64,000 nt of DNA from Rickettsia typhi (GCA_945865485.1 CAMBEC010000008.1:19816-83815), one strand, 5' to 3'. Counted from the first letter of the stretch, positions 1-8,769 are shown. Translations and numbers: made by a program. The notes: a model not told the origin generated them from the letters alone.

Positions 1-130
1 GGCGAGCAAACTCAGAATATAGTGGCAAAAAGGCAGAAAAGTGGAGACTCTCCTTCTCGCTAAATTACGATTGTTGATACGGGTTGGTAGCTGATTATTG
101 TTAAATACATATAGATGTAAATAACCCCAG

Positions 131-368
131 CTATGTATAGGATAAATATTAGATTTAGTTATGCCCGGCAAGAAATATAGTCATACCGGGCTTGATCCGG
201 TATCTTCTTGTCTATTGTCATGCTGAACTCAGTTGGTTTTGCTTGTCTCTTCGACCAAGTAATCTTCTCCTATCTAATGAGATCCTGAGGTAAATTCATG
301 ATCTCTGTGCGTACAGCGACCTTCAGTATAAAACCATACTAACTATTCCTTATTCATATTCAGGTTAA
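131..368. repeat. 238-bp dispersed non-coding repeat, copy A
   Basis: This stretch is nearly the same, base for base, as 50716-50955. Both copies begin with CTATG, run through an AT-rich lead, a palindromic CCGGGCTTGATCCGG core, a GTCATGCTGAACTCAGT block and a block ending CAGGTTAA. No open reading frame is shared by the copies, so it looks like a non-coding mobile or recombinogenic repeat. It contains one unit of the smaller palindromic family found elsewhere in the window. The remaining bases of 1-477 show no gene I can support. Confidence 0.85.
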
Positions 369-477
369 ATAAGAAAGCTTTTAAAATTGGCTATATCAGA
401 GGTAGTATCAACCTAACAAAATCCTGAGGGGTCGCTTTGAAGTAATAAAACTAGCGTTTATAGAACAAGAATCAGGT

Positions 478-1440
478 CTATAACCACTTTTTCTTTTTAC
501 ATATTTTATAAGGCAACCAACCTGAGATTAACATTATTAGTAATGTAATGGGGTAACCTAACCATTGTTTTAATTCTGGCATTATTTCAAAATTCATTCC
601 ATAAATACTAGCTATTAAAGTTGGAGGTAAAAATATTAGAGATACTATGGAAACCAGCTTTACTATATTACTTTGTTCCAGCTGTATTATTCCCAGTAAG
701 GCTTCTAATAAAAAAGTGATCGAACCAGATAGAAAATTTGCATGTTCAGCAATTGAATTTAAATCCGCAAGCATAGTAGCTAACCTTAAAATCTGAGGTT
801 CGTTTTTTGCAAATTTATTTGATTGTTGAGAGTAATTAATAACCCTGTTAATAGATAAAATACTTTCTTCGGTTTTAGAAAGAAAGTTTCCTTGTTGACC
901 AATTTTTTTTAGTACTTCAGCATAATTAGTTTTTTCTTCAGCAGATGTATCTGTTAAGAAAATCTCTCTATTTAATTTGTCAATATTCTGTCTTACATCT
1001 TGTAGAATATCAGCTAATATTTCAATGATAACGGTTAATAATTCCAAAAATATTTCTTTGGCCTCAATATAGTTATTTTGGTTTTTTACAAGTTTCTGAC
1101 CAAAGGAATTAAAAGATTTTAATTCCTCATTATATCTTACTGTAATTAATACATTATTAAATAAAATAAATGTAACAGAGTGATTAATAATGGATGTGAT
1201 ATTATGATTAATTAATGACATAATAAAGTAAGTAGCATCATTTTCTACATATAGCCTCCTAGAGACTTCAATTTGTTCCATTTCTTCTTTACTAGGAATA
1301 TCAATTCCTAAAAAGTTTTCAATTAATTTTTCTTCCTCTCTAGACATATTGACTAAATCAATCCATAAAGTAGAAGGGTCAAGAATAACTTCTGTACTTC
1401 TTTCAATTTTATTGTTTTGATTTAAATAGGTAATTATCAT
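478..1440 (-). CDS. corA: CorA family magnesium/divalent cation transporter
   Basis: A 320-residue inner-membrane channel of the CorA family, which passes Mg2+ (or Co2+/Ni2+) into the cytoplasm as a pentamer. The family signature GMN is present at about residues 281-283, in the context YGMNFEIMPEL, after a first membrane helix (about 262-280) and before a second one (about 297-313) and a basic tail KKKK. The N-terminal two thirds is soluble and mostly helical, as expected for the cytoplasmic funnel. Length is normal for the family. It stands alone, between a repeat region downstream and an AT-rich gap upstream. Which metal is carried cannot be read from the sequence, so the symbol is by family only. 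Confidence 0.9.
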   Translation of the reverse strand: MIITYLNQNNKIERSTEVILDPSTLWIDLVNMSREEEKLIENFLGIDIPSKEEMEQIEVSRRLYVENDATYFIMSLINHNITSIINHSVTFILFNNVLITVRYNEELKSFNSFGQKLVKNQNNYIEAKEIFLELLTVIIEILADILQDVRQNIDKLNREIFLTDTSAEEKTNYAEVLKKIGQQGNFLSKTEESILSINRVINYSQQSNKFAKNEPQILRLATMLADLNSIAEHANFLSGSITFLLEALLGIIQLEQSNIVKLVSIVSLIFLPPTLIASIYGMNFEIMPELKQWLGYPITLLIMLISGWLPYKICKKKKWL

Positions 1441-1772
1441 AAATCCTTTAATTCTAAAAAATACATAAGAGTAACATTACTTGACATATGTATGTATTTC
1501 ATTATTCTTTTTATTATTCTCTATTATTATTTTATTTTTTGATGAAACCATATCCACATAAAAGATAAAATTTTTGCTAAAACGAAGATGAAGTCGAAGA
1601 ATAATATAGCCAAAATCACTGTTAAGCTAAATAGGTTTAGATGTGTTTTATTTATTAATAAAACCAAAATAAGAATGGTTGTAATTAACAATGCCAGGTA
1701 GCTATCTAATTTTGACTTGAAAAATTATTTGTTCGCTGCTATAAACGACTTGCTTTGAATAAAGCCTGCCGC
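1441..1772. other. AT-rich intergenic region with a possible small membrane ORF on the minus strand
   Basis: No gene is certain here. On the minus strand, an open frame ending with TAA at 1527-1529 reads as a very hydrophobic peptide with two likely membrane spans (segments such as LLITTILILVLLI and FFDFIFVLAKIL). It has no ATG; the first plausible start is TTG at 1689-1691, giving about 54 residues. There is no clear ribosome-binding site. It could be a small membrane protein or the remains of a longer gene. Confidence 0.25.
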
Positions 1773-1849
1773 GCGCCCTTAGCTCAGCTGGATAGAGCAA
1801 CGGATTTCTAATCCGTAGGTCAGAGGTTCGAATCCTCTAGGGCGCACCA
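1773..1849 (+). tRNA. tRNA-Arg (anticodon TCT)
   Basis: The sequence folds into a full cloverleaf. The acceptor arm GCGCCCT (1773-1779) pairs with AGGGCGC (1839-1845), followed by discriminator A and an encoded CCA (1847-1849). The D arm has AGCTCAGCTGGATAGAGC. The anticodon stem ACGGA/TCCGT encloses the loop TTTCTAA, whose middle bases TCT read AGA arginine codons. The T arm contains GGTTCGAATCC. Confidence 0.97.
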
Positions 1850-1883
1850 CTTAGATTTAAATCAATCACGATATTTTTAGTTT

Positions 1884-2609
1884 ATGGCGCAAAAACCAGT
1901 CAATGTAATTTGCATGAAATGGGGCACAAAGTATAGTGCTAAGGATGTGAATGTTTTACATTCTATGGTTAAGCGACATTTGAAAATTCCCTATAGATTC
2001 GTTTGTTTAACAGATGATAAAGATGGTATTGGCAAAGAAATAGAGTGTTTTGATATGCCATCTATTATTGTCCCCAAGGAAAAGGATATTTCGCCTTGGA
2101 GAAAGCTTGGCATGTTTTCAGAGAAAATTGGTGATCTAGAAGGAAAATCTCTTTTTCTTGACCTTGATATAGTTATACTGGACGACATTGATTGTTTTTT
2201 TTCATATTCTGATAAATTTACTATTATTGAAAACTGGACTCAAAAAGGGCAGGGTGTAGGAAATTCATCCGTCTATTGTTTTACCATTGGCCAGCATACA
2301 AATGTGCTTGATTACTACAATAATAATATTGCAGAAGTAACAAGCAACTATAGTAATGAACAGATCTATCTCTCAAAAAAGATTGGCGACATTGATTACT
2401 GGCCAGATAGTTGGTGTAAAAGTTTCAAGAGGCATTGCATGCCTGGCTATATAGTTCGATACTTTAAAACTCCCGTAAGACCGGTTGGGGTCAAAATAGT
2501 AGTATTTCATGGCAATCCTAAGCCAGAAGATGCTATTAAGGGTGGTTTTTTTGGGAGCATCTGGAAATATATACGCCCAACCCCTTGGATTGAAGACGGA
2601 TGGCGCTAG
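1884..2609 (+). CDS. Glycosyltransferase-like protein with a DxD motif
   Basis: A 241-residue soluble protein resembling small GT-A fold glycosyltransferases. An N-terminal strand (VNVICMKWGTKYS) is followed by a stretch reminiscent of family 8 enzymes (HLKIPYRFVCLTDD, residues about 34-48), and then by LFLDLDIVILDDID near residue 90, which contains the DxD metal/nucleotide-sugar motif. A histidine-containing segment near the C-terminus (VVFHGNPKPEDA) matches the late conserved His/Gly/Pro block of these enzymes. There is no signal peptide or membrane span. It starts 34 bp after the tRNA and has no strong ribosome-binding site. Donor and acceptor are unknown. Confidence 0.6.
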   Translation: MAQKPVNVICMKWGTKYSAKDVNVLHSMVKRHLKIPYRFVCLTDDKDGIGKEIECFDMPSIIVPKEKDISPWRKLGMFSEKIGDLEGKSLFLDLDIVILDDIDCFFSYSDKFTIIENWTQKGQGVGNSSVYCFTIGQHTNVLDYYNNNIAEVTSNYSNEQIYLSKKIGDIDYWPDSWCKSFKRHCMPGYIVRYFKTPVRPVGVKIVVFHGNPKPEDAIKGGFFGSIWKYIRPTPWIEDGWR

Positions 2610-2825
2610 GTCAATATTAGTTTAGGGCAGTGCAGATAATCTTTCTGGACTGACAATTGATTTTTATAGTATATGGCCAGTCATGTGATTGCGATAATGC
2701 TCTCCCCCTCATGACTCACAAAAAGGTTTAAAATTTCATATTTGGTTGATATATGAGCATATTAAGATCTTTCTAAATAGCTTCTCAAGGTGGGTGAAAC
2801 CGCAAAGCAATCTAGGGGAATTTAA

Positions 2826-3153
2826 ATTAATCTAAAAGTTACTGATGACGCATTTAAAAGAGTCTCAGAATTAATTAAAAAAGATAATACGGGAAAAATA
2901 GCGCTCAGAGTCGCTGTGGATGGAGCGTCTGCTCTGGATTTATGTATAAATATGATTTAGTTGACACCATCAATGAAGATGATGAGATGATAGAGCAAGA
3001 TGGCGCGAAGGTAATTATCTATACACCATCACCTCAATATCTTAAATAATTGCAGCGTAGAATTTATCCAGGAGCTAGGTAGCACCTATTTCAATCTCCC
3101 CCAACCCCAATGCTTCAGCTAAATGCAGCTGTAGCAGTTCCTTTGCTGTTTAA
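2826..3153 (+). pseudogene. Decayed A-type iron-sulfur carrier gene (IscA/ErpA family)
   Basis: Conceptual translation across three frames rebuilds an A-type carrier closely like the intact one at 39868-40194. Frame one gives NLKVTDDAFKRVSELIKKD and KIALRVAVDG. The frame then shifts to give CSGFMYKYDLVDTINEDDE (first cysteine preserved). After a stop at 3047 it shifts again to CSVEFIQELGSTYFNL. It shifts once more, after a run of five C near 3105, to NPNASAKCSCSSSF and a stop at 3151. Three frameshifts and no start codon mean it cannot make the protein. The paired cysteines normally in CGCG now read CSCS. Confidence 0.85.
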
Positions 3154-3280
3154 TTAGGTGTTCTAAACGTCATGGCGTGACGTGGCATCCAGAAAAAATA
3201 AAACTCCGGAGTGTAGCAGTTTTGTAATAAAAGCTGGATAGCCACGTCGCAATGACAATATTCTTCTATAGCTTATGTAA

Positions 3281-4027
3281 TTAATTATCCTGATCAGGGT
3301 TCTCTCCACCAAGATTCGTAACATCATTATCTGGATCTGTAGGTTTTACGAATTCATTGTCTGCTTCTCCATTAACAGTTAATGGACCTGACATTAATTC
3401 TCTATGATCAAATTCAGCCGGTCTATGCTTCGTCGCAAGTATTGCTGAAATAACACCGCCGGAACATTCATCAAGTTTGCCTAATAGACTAGAGAATCTT
3501 TGGAAGAGTGGACCACCATAAGGTGCACCGCACGTCCCATGTGCTACAGCATCTAAGTTTGCGCTAAATTCAGTATTAGAGTTATTAATAAAGGTAGTTA
3601 GTAAAATCTCATCAGGGAGAGAAAGGACTTTATTTAAAAATATAATTTTATTTTCGTTAAAAATATCATTAAATAATTTAACGAAATCCTCTTTTAAAAT
3701 AGGTTGTAATACATCGATCGGTTGTTCGAAAAACTTGGGAATAAGAGCTATTTTCTCATATTCATCACAACTATCAATAGTTTCTTTAAGATATTTATAT
3801 GTCATAGGCGGCTTTTTTATGCTTAACAAGGCATTCTTCCAGGAGCCTCTTAACAAGTAATCATCCATACTTATTCTATTTTTAGCTAGATCTTTAAAAT
3901 ACTGCTCTGCTGATGATGTTGCTGATATCATCGTTAACAATCGCGGCTTTCCTCCTCCTAGTAGCTCATTACCTAAAACTAACTTTGCTTCTGGTAATTC
4001 TTCCTCATGTCTTTCATCTTTACTCAT
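3281..4027 (-). CDS. Protein of unknown function, acidic C-terminus
   Basis: A 248-residue soluble protein I do not recognise. It has no signal peptide or membrane span. The N-terminus is charged (KDERHEEELPEAK), the centre is helical, a glycine/cysteine-rich segment (AHGTCGAPYGGP, about residues 163-174) follows, and the last 40 residues are acidic and probably disordered. The start is supported by a good ribosome-binding site, AAGAGG, 10 bases upstream of the ATG. The real-gene case rests on this site, the length and the codon use. In this genome type, such lone soluble proteins are sometimes secreted effectors, but nothing in the sequence proves that. Confidence 0.6.
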   Translation of the reverse strand: MSKDERHEEELPEAKLVLGNELLGGGKPRLLTMISATSSAEQYFKDLAKNRISMDDYLLRGSWKNALLSIKKPPMTYKYLKETIDSCDEYEKIALIPKFFEQPIDVLQPILKEDFVKLFNDIFNENKIIFLNKVLSLPDEILLTTFINNSNTEFSANLDAVAHGTCGAPYGGPLFQRFSSLLGKLDECSGGVISAILATKHRPAEFDHRELMSGPLTVNGEADNEFVKPTDPDNDVTNLGGENPDQDN

Positions 4028-4340
4028 TAATTTTACCTCTTCTTTAAATTATAGAAATGTTTGGCTAATATAACATGTTAATAACAATAATCAACAAGAT
4101 CGTTAATATATACGAAACTTTAACAAAAATTTAAGAAGTATTTAAAATGAATAACTTTGTAGAGCAGCATTACTAGCTGCCCTACTCCAAGTTAAGTAAA
4201 AAAAAGTAGGAACATATACATATTTATTGATATCCGTTTTTAGGCGTTACTTTAATTTTAAACGATCAAAAAATACTATTAGAGATTAGGAAGTTGTTGC
4301 TATAAAAGTGAAACCTACTTTAAATGAAAGTTTGTTTGTA
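4028..4340. other. Intergenic gap with one hairpin
   Basis: No gene is visible in these 313 bases. The only structure seen is the hairpin at 4159-4185, described separately. The rest is AT-rich sequence containing the upstream region and ribosome-binding site of the unknown protein that starts at 4027. Confidence 0.6.
4159..4185. terminator. Hairpin downstream of the pentapeptide-repeat gene
   Basis: GTAGAGCAGC (4159-4168) and GCTGCCCTAC (4176-4185) form a 10-bp stem with one mismatch and a 7-base loop. It lies about 150 bases after the stop of the minus-strand gene ending at 4341. There is no strong T run on either side, so a terminator role is likely but not certain. Confidence 0.45.
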
Positions 4341-4952
4341 TTATTTAGTGCTGGGGCACTTAAAAGATTCAAGTAGTTTAGTCCCAACGGCATCTTCATG
4401 CGAGCAATGCTTTTCTTTTATATTGTTCTTGACCAGCCCTCTCTCATCACTACGAGTGAAGCTTAAACGAAATATATTTGCATTATCCCATACAGAGCAT
4501 TGTAAATTTGCGCTATCAAATCCAACAGATTCTTGGTTAGTACTACTAAAATTAGACTCAGTTAAAAATGCACTGTGAAACGAAGTGAATTTTATAACTG
4601 CTCCATCGAAATTCGCTTTATTAAGTTGAGAATTATTAAATTTGCATTTAGTGATTATAGTATATGAAAAATCAGCTTCATTTAAATTACAGTTAGTAAA
4701 GTCAATATTGGTAATAACTTTAGGTTTTTGAAGCGTTCCTGAAAAATTCGCTTTCTCAAAATTTGATCCTTTAAAAGATAATAAATTTTCCATATCTAGA
4801 TTTGCAGTGCGAAAATCATGCTTTGGTAAATTAAGTACTTCATTTTGAGGTTGAGATTGAATTATGTTCTCTAAGCGTTTCAAATCATTGTTTTCTTTAG
4901 CACAGGCATTACTAAATAAAATAAATGTTAATAATATATAAAAAATTTTCAT
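4341..4952 (-). CDS. Secreted or periplasmic pentapeptide-repeat protein
   Basis: A 203-residue protein with an N-terminal export signal (MKIFYILLTFILFSNACA) and then a run of A(D/N)LxX-type pentapeptide repeats from about residue 45 to 170. Repeat units include FRTANLDMENL, FEKANFSG, CNLNEADFSY, QLNKANFDG and SNFSSTN. These repeats fold into a right-handed beta helix that acts as a rod or protein-binding surface. The cysteine of SNAC could be a lipobox, but the -3 residue is serine rather than the usual leucine, so a lipoprotein call is doubtful. The C-terminal tail carries further Cys residues. The gene stands alone; its partner is unknown. Confidence 0.75.
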   Translation of the reverse strand: MKIFYILLTFILFSNACAKENNDLKRLENIIQSQPQNEVLNLPKHDFRTANLDMENLLSFKGSNFEKANFSGTLQKPKVITNIDFTNCNLNEADFSYTIITKCKFNNSQLNKANFDGAVIKFTSFHSAFLTESNFSSTNQESVGFDSANLQCSVWDNANIFRLSFTRSDERGLVKNNIKEKHCSHEDAVGTKLLESFKCPSTK

Positions 4953-5247
4953 TTTAATAATGTCTCTTGTAAATTAATAATTTTCAGGAGCAAACCTGGT
5001 AATTTTTATAACACTTTAAATTTAATGCTATAATACTCTTGCTTACTTATAATTGTATAGAAATTCTTATCAAATTAATTAGTAATCATAAACAATGAGT
5101 TGATAATAATAGAGTTTCTTATTGCTGTAAAGAGGGTCTGTTGCAAATATTTCTATATGTTTAACTAAGATTAGTCAACGCAAGTTTATCTAATTACTAT
5201 TTTAATAATTCTATTCTTATTAAAAACTAAGTTAGAATTAGATACAA

Positions 5248-6111
5248 TTAATAATCTACTTCATGTTTAAATACATTCTCAATTTTATATTCTGGATGCA
5301 CTTCGTTTGCTAAAGAATAACATTTAGCGGCTTTGTCAAAATTTCCTGATAATTCGTCCAAGTGCTCATTTGCTACATAATACCTATTTAGGCTATCAAA
5401 TAACACAAAAGTATAATTATTTTTTAATAAAATTGGTTCCCATTCATTATGTACTTTTATATGAGAAAATGGTCGTATGGACTCAATAATAAAAACAGTT
5501 GGGCGGTATTTTGACAAGTCTAATCCTTCAAGAGTTTCTTTTTCCATACCCTCTACATCTATCTTCATAAATGTAATCGGGGTTACTGGATGTGCTGTCA
5601 ATATATTATTTAAAGTAGTAACTTTCATAGTTTCCTTTTTGTAATCATATCCCTTTTCCTTTGCTTTGTTAACAAAGTCAAGGTTTCCTGAAGACATCAA
5701 ATCTGATGATAAAACATAAAAATCGATTTCTCCTTCAGTATTAGATACACCTTTGTTAATATTTATATCATTTGGTCGTTGTGTAAGATATTCATCATAT
5801 AACTTCTTGATAGGTTCAATATTAATTCCCGTCCACCCCTGAAGATAAAAATGTTTTGTTACAGAATCGTGATTAGGGCTGTTTGCCCCAACGTCAACGT
5901 AATGGCCATTTTTTATATTAGATAAAGCTATAGAGAGTATATAATCTTCATAAAACTGCGCATAAAAAATGGGGTTACCACCTTGTCTGGGAACAGGACA
6001 CGTGGCGCTAAAATACACTTTATTTAATTCAAGTTTAATCAGCTCAGTATTTATTAACAACGATATAAAGCATGTAAAAACAACGCCTAGAATTATCATT
6101 TTGATTCTCAT
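5248..6111 (-). CDS. FkbM family methyltransferase, membrane-anchored or exported
   Basis: A 287-residue protein with an N-terminal hydrophobic segment (residues about 4-20), followed by the FkbM-type SAM-dependent methyltransferase domain. The SAM-binding strand DVGANSPNHDSVTKHF lies at about residues 77-92, followed by GWTGINIEP and the conserved FMKIDVEGMEKETLEGLDL block. FkbM proteins usually O-methylate sugars or polyketides. The N-terminal segment is unusual for a methyltransferase and suggests an envelope location or a membrane anchor. Neighbouring genes (a pentapeptide-repeat protein, a phosphodiester glycosidase) are also exported. The substrate cannot be inferred. Confidence 0.8.
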   Translation of the reverse strand: MRIKMIILGVVFTCFISLLINTELIKLELNKVYFSATCPVPRQGGNPIFYAQFYEDYILSIALSNIKNGHYVDVGANSPNHDSVTKHFYLQGWTGINIEPIKKLYDEYLTQRPNDININKGVSNTEGEIDFYVLSSDLMSSGNLDFVNKAKEKGYDYKKETMKVTTLNNILTAHPVTPITFMKIDVEGMEKETLEGLDLSKYRPTVFIIESIRPFSHIKVHNEWEPILLKNNYTFVLFDSLNRYYVANEHLDELSGNFDKAAKCYSLANEVHPEYKIENVFKHEVDY

Positions 6112-6148
6112 AACTACCTACCTTATTTTACTAATTCCCTAATGTAGC

Positions 6149-6194
6149 AATTAAAATGTTAACATTATCTAAATATAATATTAACATTTTAATT
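6149..6194. terminator. Long AT-rich hairpin (20-bp stem)
   Basis: Arms 6149-6168 and 6175-6194 are reverse complements with a single mismatch, separated by a 6-base loop (CTAAAT). The hairpin lies 38 bases upstream of the FkbM-type gene start at 6111. It could end transcripts of the minus-strand gene that stops at 6536, or act as a 5' leader structure of the methyltransferase gene. Confidence 0.55.
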
Positions 6195-6403
6195 GTAATT
6201 TAATATAATTTGTAAATTGGTATGGTATTTCTGAACTATAAGTCCCTAAGAGGAACAAAAATTACGATAAGGTTGATTTGTTATTATGTAACATGAGTTT
6301 GATATGATGAGGTAAATAGTTAGGCAAAAATTAGGTTGAATTAAGGGGCTGCCAGAAAATTATCCTGAACAGAATTGTGTCATACTAAACGAAAAAAGAA
6401 GTC

Positions 6404-6428
6404 GTCATACCGGACTTGATCCGGTATC
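6404..6428. repeat. Palindromic repeat unit
   Basis: GTCATACCGGACTTGATCC followed by GGTATC matches the core of the units inside 131-368, 11894-11956 and 50716-50955. The inner CCGGACTTGATCCGG can form a short hairpin. It lies in non-coding DNA. Confidence 0.7.
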
Positions 6429-6535
6429 GAGTAAGGCATGAGTAGATCCAGTTTCAAGCCTGGGATATGTGTCGGAACGTATTGTATCGAGAACTAAAAC
6501 AAACTCATAGAACAAAATTTGAGAGATTAAGTATA

Positions 6536-7696
6536 TTAGCGTCGTTTAAACACTATTGCATCTGAAATAGGTCGGACTAATTTCTGTCCTTCAGCTTCGT
6601 CCTTGTCGCCAAAAGATTCATTTATATATTTTCCATCGACATACATGGTTGAAGATCCCCCACCATCAAGGTTAATAGCCTCGTAACATCCCATTTCCTT
6701 CATAAAATTTGCTAATTCAAGCATTGTAAGGCCAACTGATTTGCTATCGGTATTTAAATCATCAAAAATGATTTTTTTCATATCGGCTACTTTCATATCA
6801 ACTATAGAAATGTTTTTTTTATCCATTATTTTTTTTACTTCACTGAAGGTAACGCTTGAAGCCTCTTTTCTATAAACATGTTCAGCAAGAACAATTACTA
6901 TATTTCCATCTTCTTTTATGCCGAATGCTGTCCTGGCATGTTTTTCTTCGTTTGAAAGATTTTCTCGTGTTTTACCGTTAATAATTAAAGATGGTAGACC
7001 CATAACGGAAAAATTATCTGATTTAGCAAAATGATTTGGTGTCCATGTAAATTGAACCTTTTGTCCAACTTTTATTTCACTCAAATCATAAACAGTTGGA
7101 AACGAAAGGACATACCCTCCCTCAGGAATTTTGCTATTTCCATGCATAGATAATTCATGAACTTTAAATTCACGATTAATAATTACCTCTTTTCTGTCAC
7201 TGTAAGAACTTAAGGTACTTGGTCCCCAGTTACGATTGAAATAAAACACATCTTTGCCTTTAGCAAACCTGTTAAACTTATTGGGCTTTATAATTTTTTT
7301 TGCAATAGACACTTCAAGAGATGGGGTGACGATCTCAACAGAAAACTTATCAACGTTTTTTACTAAGCACGCATGCTCAGTTACTCGCATTCCATAAACC
7401 TCGCCATTGCTGACTAGGGTTCCAGTTGGTCGTCCGTCTTGATTGTCACCAATTTCAAAAAAACCGGCATTAATCGCAATTTGTGCATTTTCGCGTTTAG
7501 CAATTTCTCCTACTCTTTCGCGGCCAAAAACTTGATCATGAGCAACGACTAATGAAGCTTTATATTCTTTTGGATCAATAATCACTACATGAATTTTATG
7601 GCCATCTCTCTCTATAAGATTATATTGATGATCAGCTTTCATAGGTAAAGATAAAAGTAATATGAAAATTAGAATTAGTGCTTTAAAAATACTCAC
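6536..7696 (-). CDS. Exported phosphodiester glycosidase (NAGPA/DUF2233 domain)
   Basis: A 386-residue protein with a signal peptide (IFKALILIFILLLSLPMKA). The C-terminal two thirds match the phosphodiester glycosidase domain, known from the lysosomal uncovering enzyme and from bacterial exopolysaccharide-related proteins. Signature blocks are AINAGFFEI, RPTGTLVSNGEVYG, HARTAFGI and the catalytic-region EAINLDGGGSSTMYV near residue 340. In the characterised family the domain cleaves sugar-1-phosphodiester bonds, so a periplasmic or surface role on glycopolymers is expected. The start is a GTG at 7694-7696. The gene is divergent from the SDR gene starting at 7794, so they share about 100 bases of promoter DNA. 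Confidence 0.85.
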   Translation of the reverse strand: MSIFKALILIFILLLSLPMKADHQYNLIERDGHKIHVVIIDPKEYKASLVVAHDQVFGRERVGEIAKRENAQIAINAGFFEIGDNQDGRPTGTLVSNGEVYGMRVTEHACLVKNVDKFSVEIVTPSLEVSIAKKIIKPNKFNRFAKGKDVFYFNRNWGPSTLSSYSDRKEVIINREFKVHELSMHGNSKIPEGGYVLSFPTVYDLSEIKVGQKVQFTWTPNHFAKSDNFSVMGLPSLIINGKTRENLSNEEKHARTAFGIKEDGNIVIVLAEHVYRKEASSVTFSEVKKIMDKKNISIVDMKVADMKKIIFDDLNTDSKSVGLTMLELANFMKEMGCYEAINLDGGGSSTMYVDGKYINESFGDKDEAEGQKLVRPISDAIVFKRR

Positions 7697-7793
7697 AGGT
7701 TTTTGCTCAATAGTTTTATATAATCAGCGATATTGTAATATAATTATCTTCAACTGTCGATTTTATTTCGGGATATTTTATTTAGTGATTTTT

Positions 7794-8624
7794 ATGAAAA
7801 ATACATTTTTGATTTTGGGTTACGGTTATACTGGATCGCACGTGGCAAACTTAATCAGCCAAAATGGGTGGCGAGTTGTAGGCACTTCAAGTAAGTCTCA
7901 CCATACAAACGCAGCTATTATTCCATATGATAGAGAGCAGATAACAAACGAAATTAAAACTGCTACCCATATTTTAGTTTCGATACCACCAGATGAGAAC
8001 GGAGATGTCGTCCTTGCGGATTTTTCGGATATTTTATCTTTAGCAAAAAATTTGAAATGGATTGGTTATTTATCTTCTACAGCTGTGTATGGTAATCATG
8101 ATGGCGCTTTCGTTAATGAAGAATCTATTTTGCTACCATCAAGTAAACGTGCAAAGCAAAGGGTAAGGGCTGAAACGGAGTGGTTAGAGTTTGGTAAAAA
8201 ATATAAAACTAATGTGAATATTTTTAGATTGGCAGGGATTTACGGACCAGAAAGAAATGCCCTTGATCAAGTACGAGCCGGTCAAGCTAGGTCGATTTTT
8301 AAAGAGGGGCAAGTTTTTTCTAGAATTTATGTAGAGGATATAGCAAGAATAATTGTGGCTGCAGCTATGCTTGAGAGTATAAAAGAAATATATAACGTTG
8401 CTGATGATGAACCATGCCCAACTTTTGAAGTTAATAATTTTGCTGCCGAGCTGCTTGGAGTTATTCCACCTCCAATTATAGATATAAAAGAAGCCAAGTT
8501 ATCAGAGATGGCAAAAGAATTTTACAATGATAATAAGAGGATTAGTAATTCTAAAATTAAAGACAAGCTTCATATTAAATTGAAATATCCAACATTTCGA
8601 GAAGGACTTCGGGCTATGCTATAG
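7794..8624 (+). CDS. NAD(P)-dependent SDR/epimerase-like protein (YeeZ type)
   Basis: A 276-residue extended short-chain dehydrogenase. It opens with a Rossmann fold, FLILGYGYTGSHVANLI, whose glycine pattern binds the dinucleotide, and has a central LSSTAVYG block (Ser and Tyr of the usual catalytic set). FRLAGIYGP and IYVEDIARII follow, typical of the YeeZ-like group of nucleotide-sugar-epimerase relatives. The frame is open for 44 codons upstream, but the ATG at 7794 starts exactly at the Rossmann strand, whereas the upstream stretch would overlap the divergent gene. Substrate unknown. Confidence 0.8.
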   Translation: MKNTFLILGYGYTGSHVANLISQNGWRVVGTSSKSHHTNAAIIPYDREQITNEIKTATHILVSIPPDENGDVVLADFSDILSLAKNLKWIGYLSSTAVYGNHDGAFVNEESILLPSSKRAKQRVRAETEWLEFGKKYKTNVNIFRLAGIYGPERNALDQVRAGQARSIFKEGQVFSRIYVEDIARIIVAAAMLESIKEIYNVADDEPCPTFEVNNFAAELLGVIPPPIIDIKEAKLSEMAKEFYNDNKRISNSKIKDKLHIKLKYPTFREGLRAML

Positions 8625-8724
8625 GTGTTTTTAGATTATCTACAAATTTGTGAGTTGAGAAAATTAAATAAATTTATTACTTAGAAGATATCTTTTGGCT
8701 TTGTTAAGCCGTCTAATTCATGCA

Positions 8725-8752
8725 TAGGGTATAAAATATTTTTTATACCCTA
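8725..8752. terminator. Bidirectional terminator
   Basis: TAGGGTATAAAA (8725-8736) and TTTTATACCCTA (8741-8752) form a perfect 12-bp stem with loop TATT. It sits between two converging genes, the SDR gene ending at 8624 and the ankyrin-fusion gene ending at 8770. The A and T runs within the stem suit rho-independent termination in both directions. Confidence 0.8.
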
Positions 8753-8769
8753 ATATTTACACTATTTTG

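Larger units (their letters stand above)
6112..6535. other. Intergenic region with a 20-bp hairpin and a palindromic repeat
   Basis: No gene is visible in these 424 bases. The 5' part holds the long AT-rich hairpin at 6149-6194 and the 3' part a palindromic element at 6404-6428 of the window-wide family. The middle is unstructured AT-rich DNA. Confidence 0.6.

Noticed and set aside
1..130. Possible tail of a gene at the window start
   Set aside because: No frame shows a recognisable sequence or a convincing end.
4324..4578. Plus-strand 84-codon open frame over the pentapeptide-repeat gene
   Set aside because: It is antisense to a gene with a clear signal peptide and repeats, and has no ribosome-binding site or recognisable sequence.
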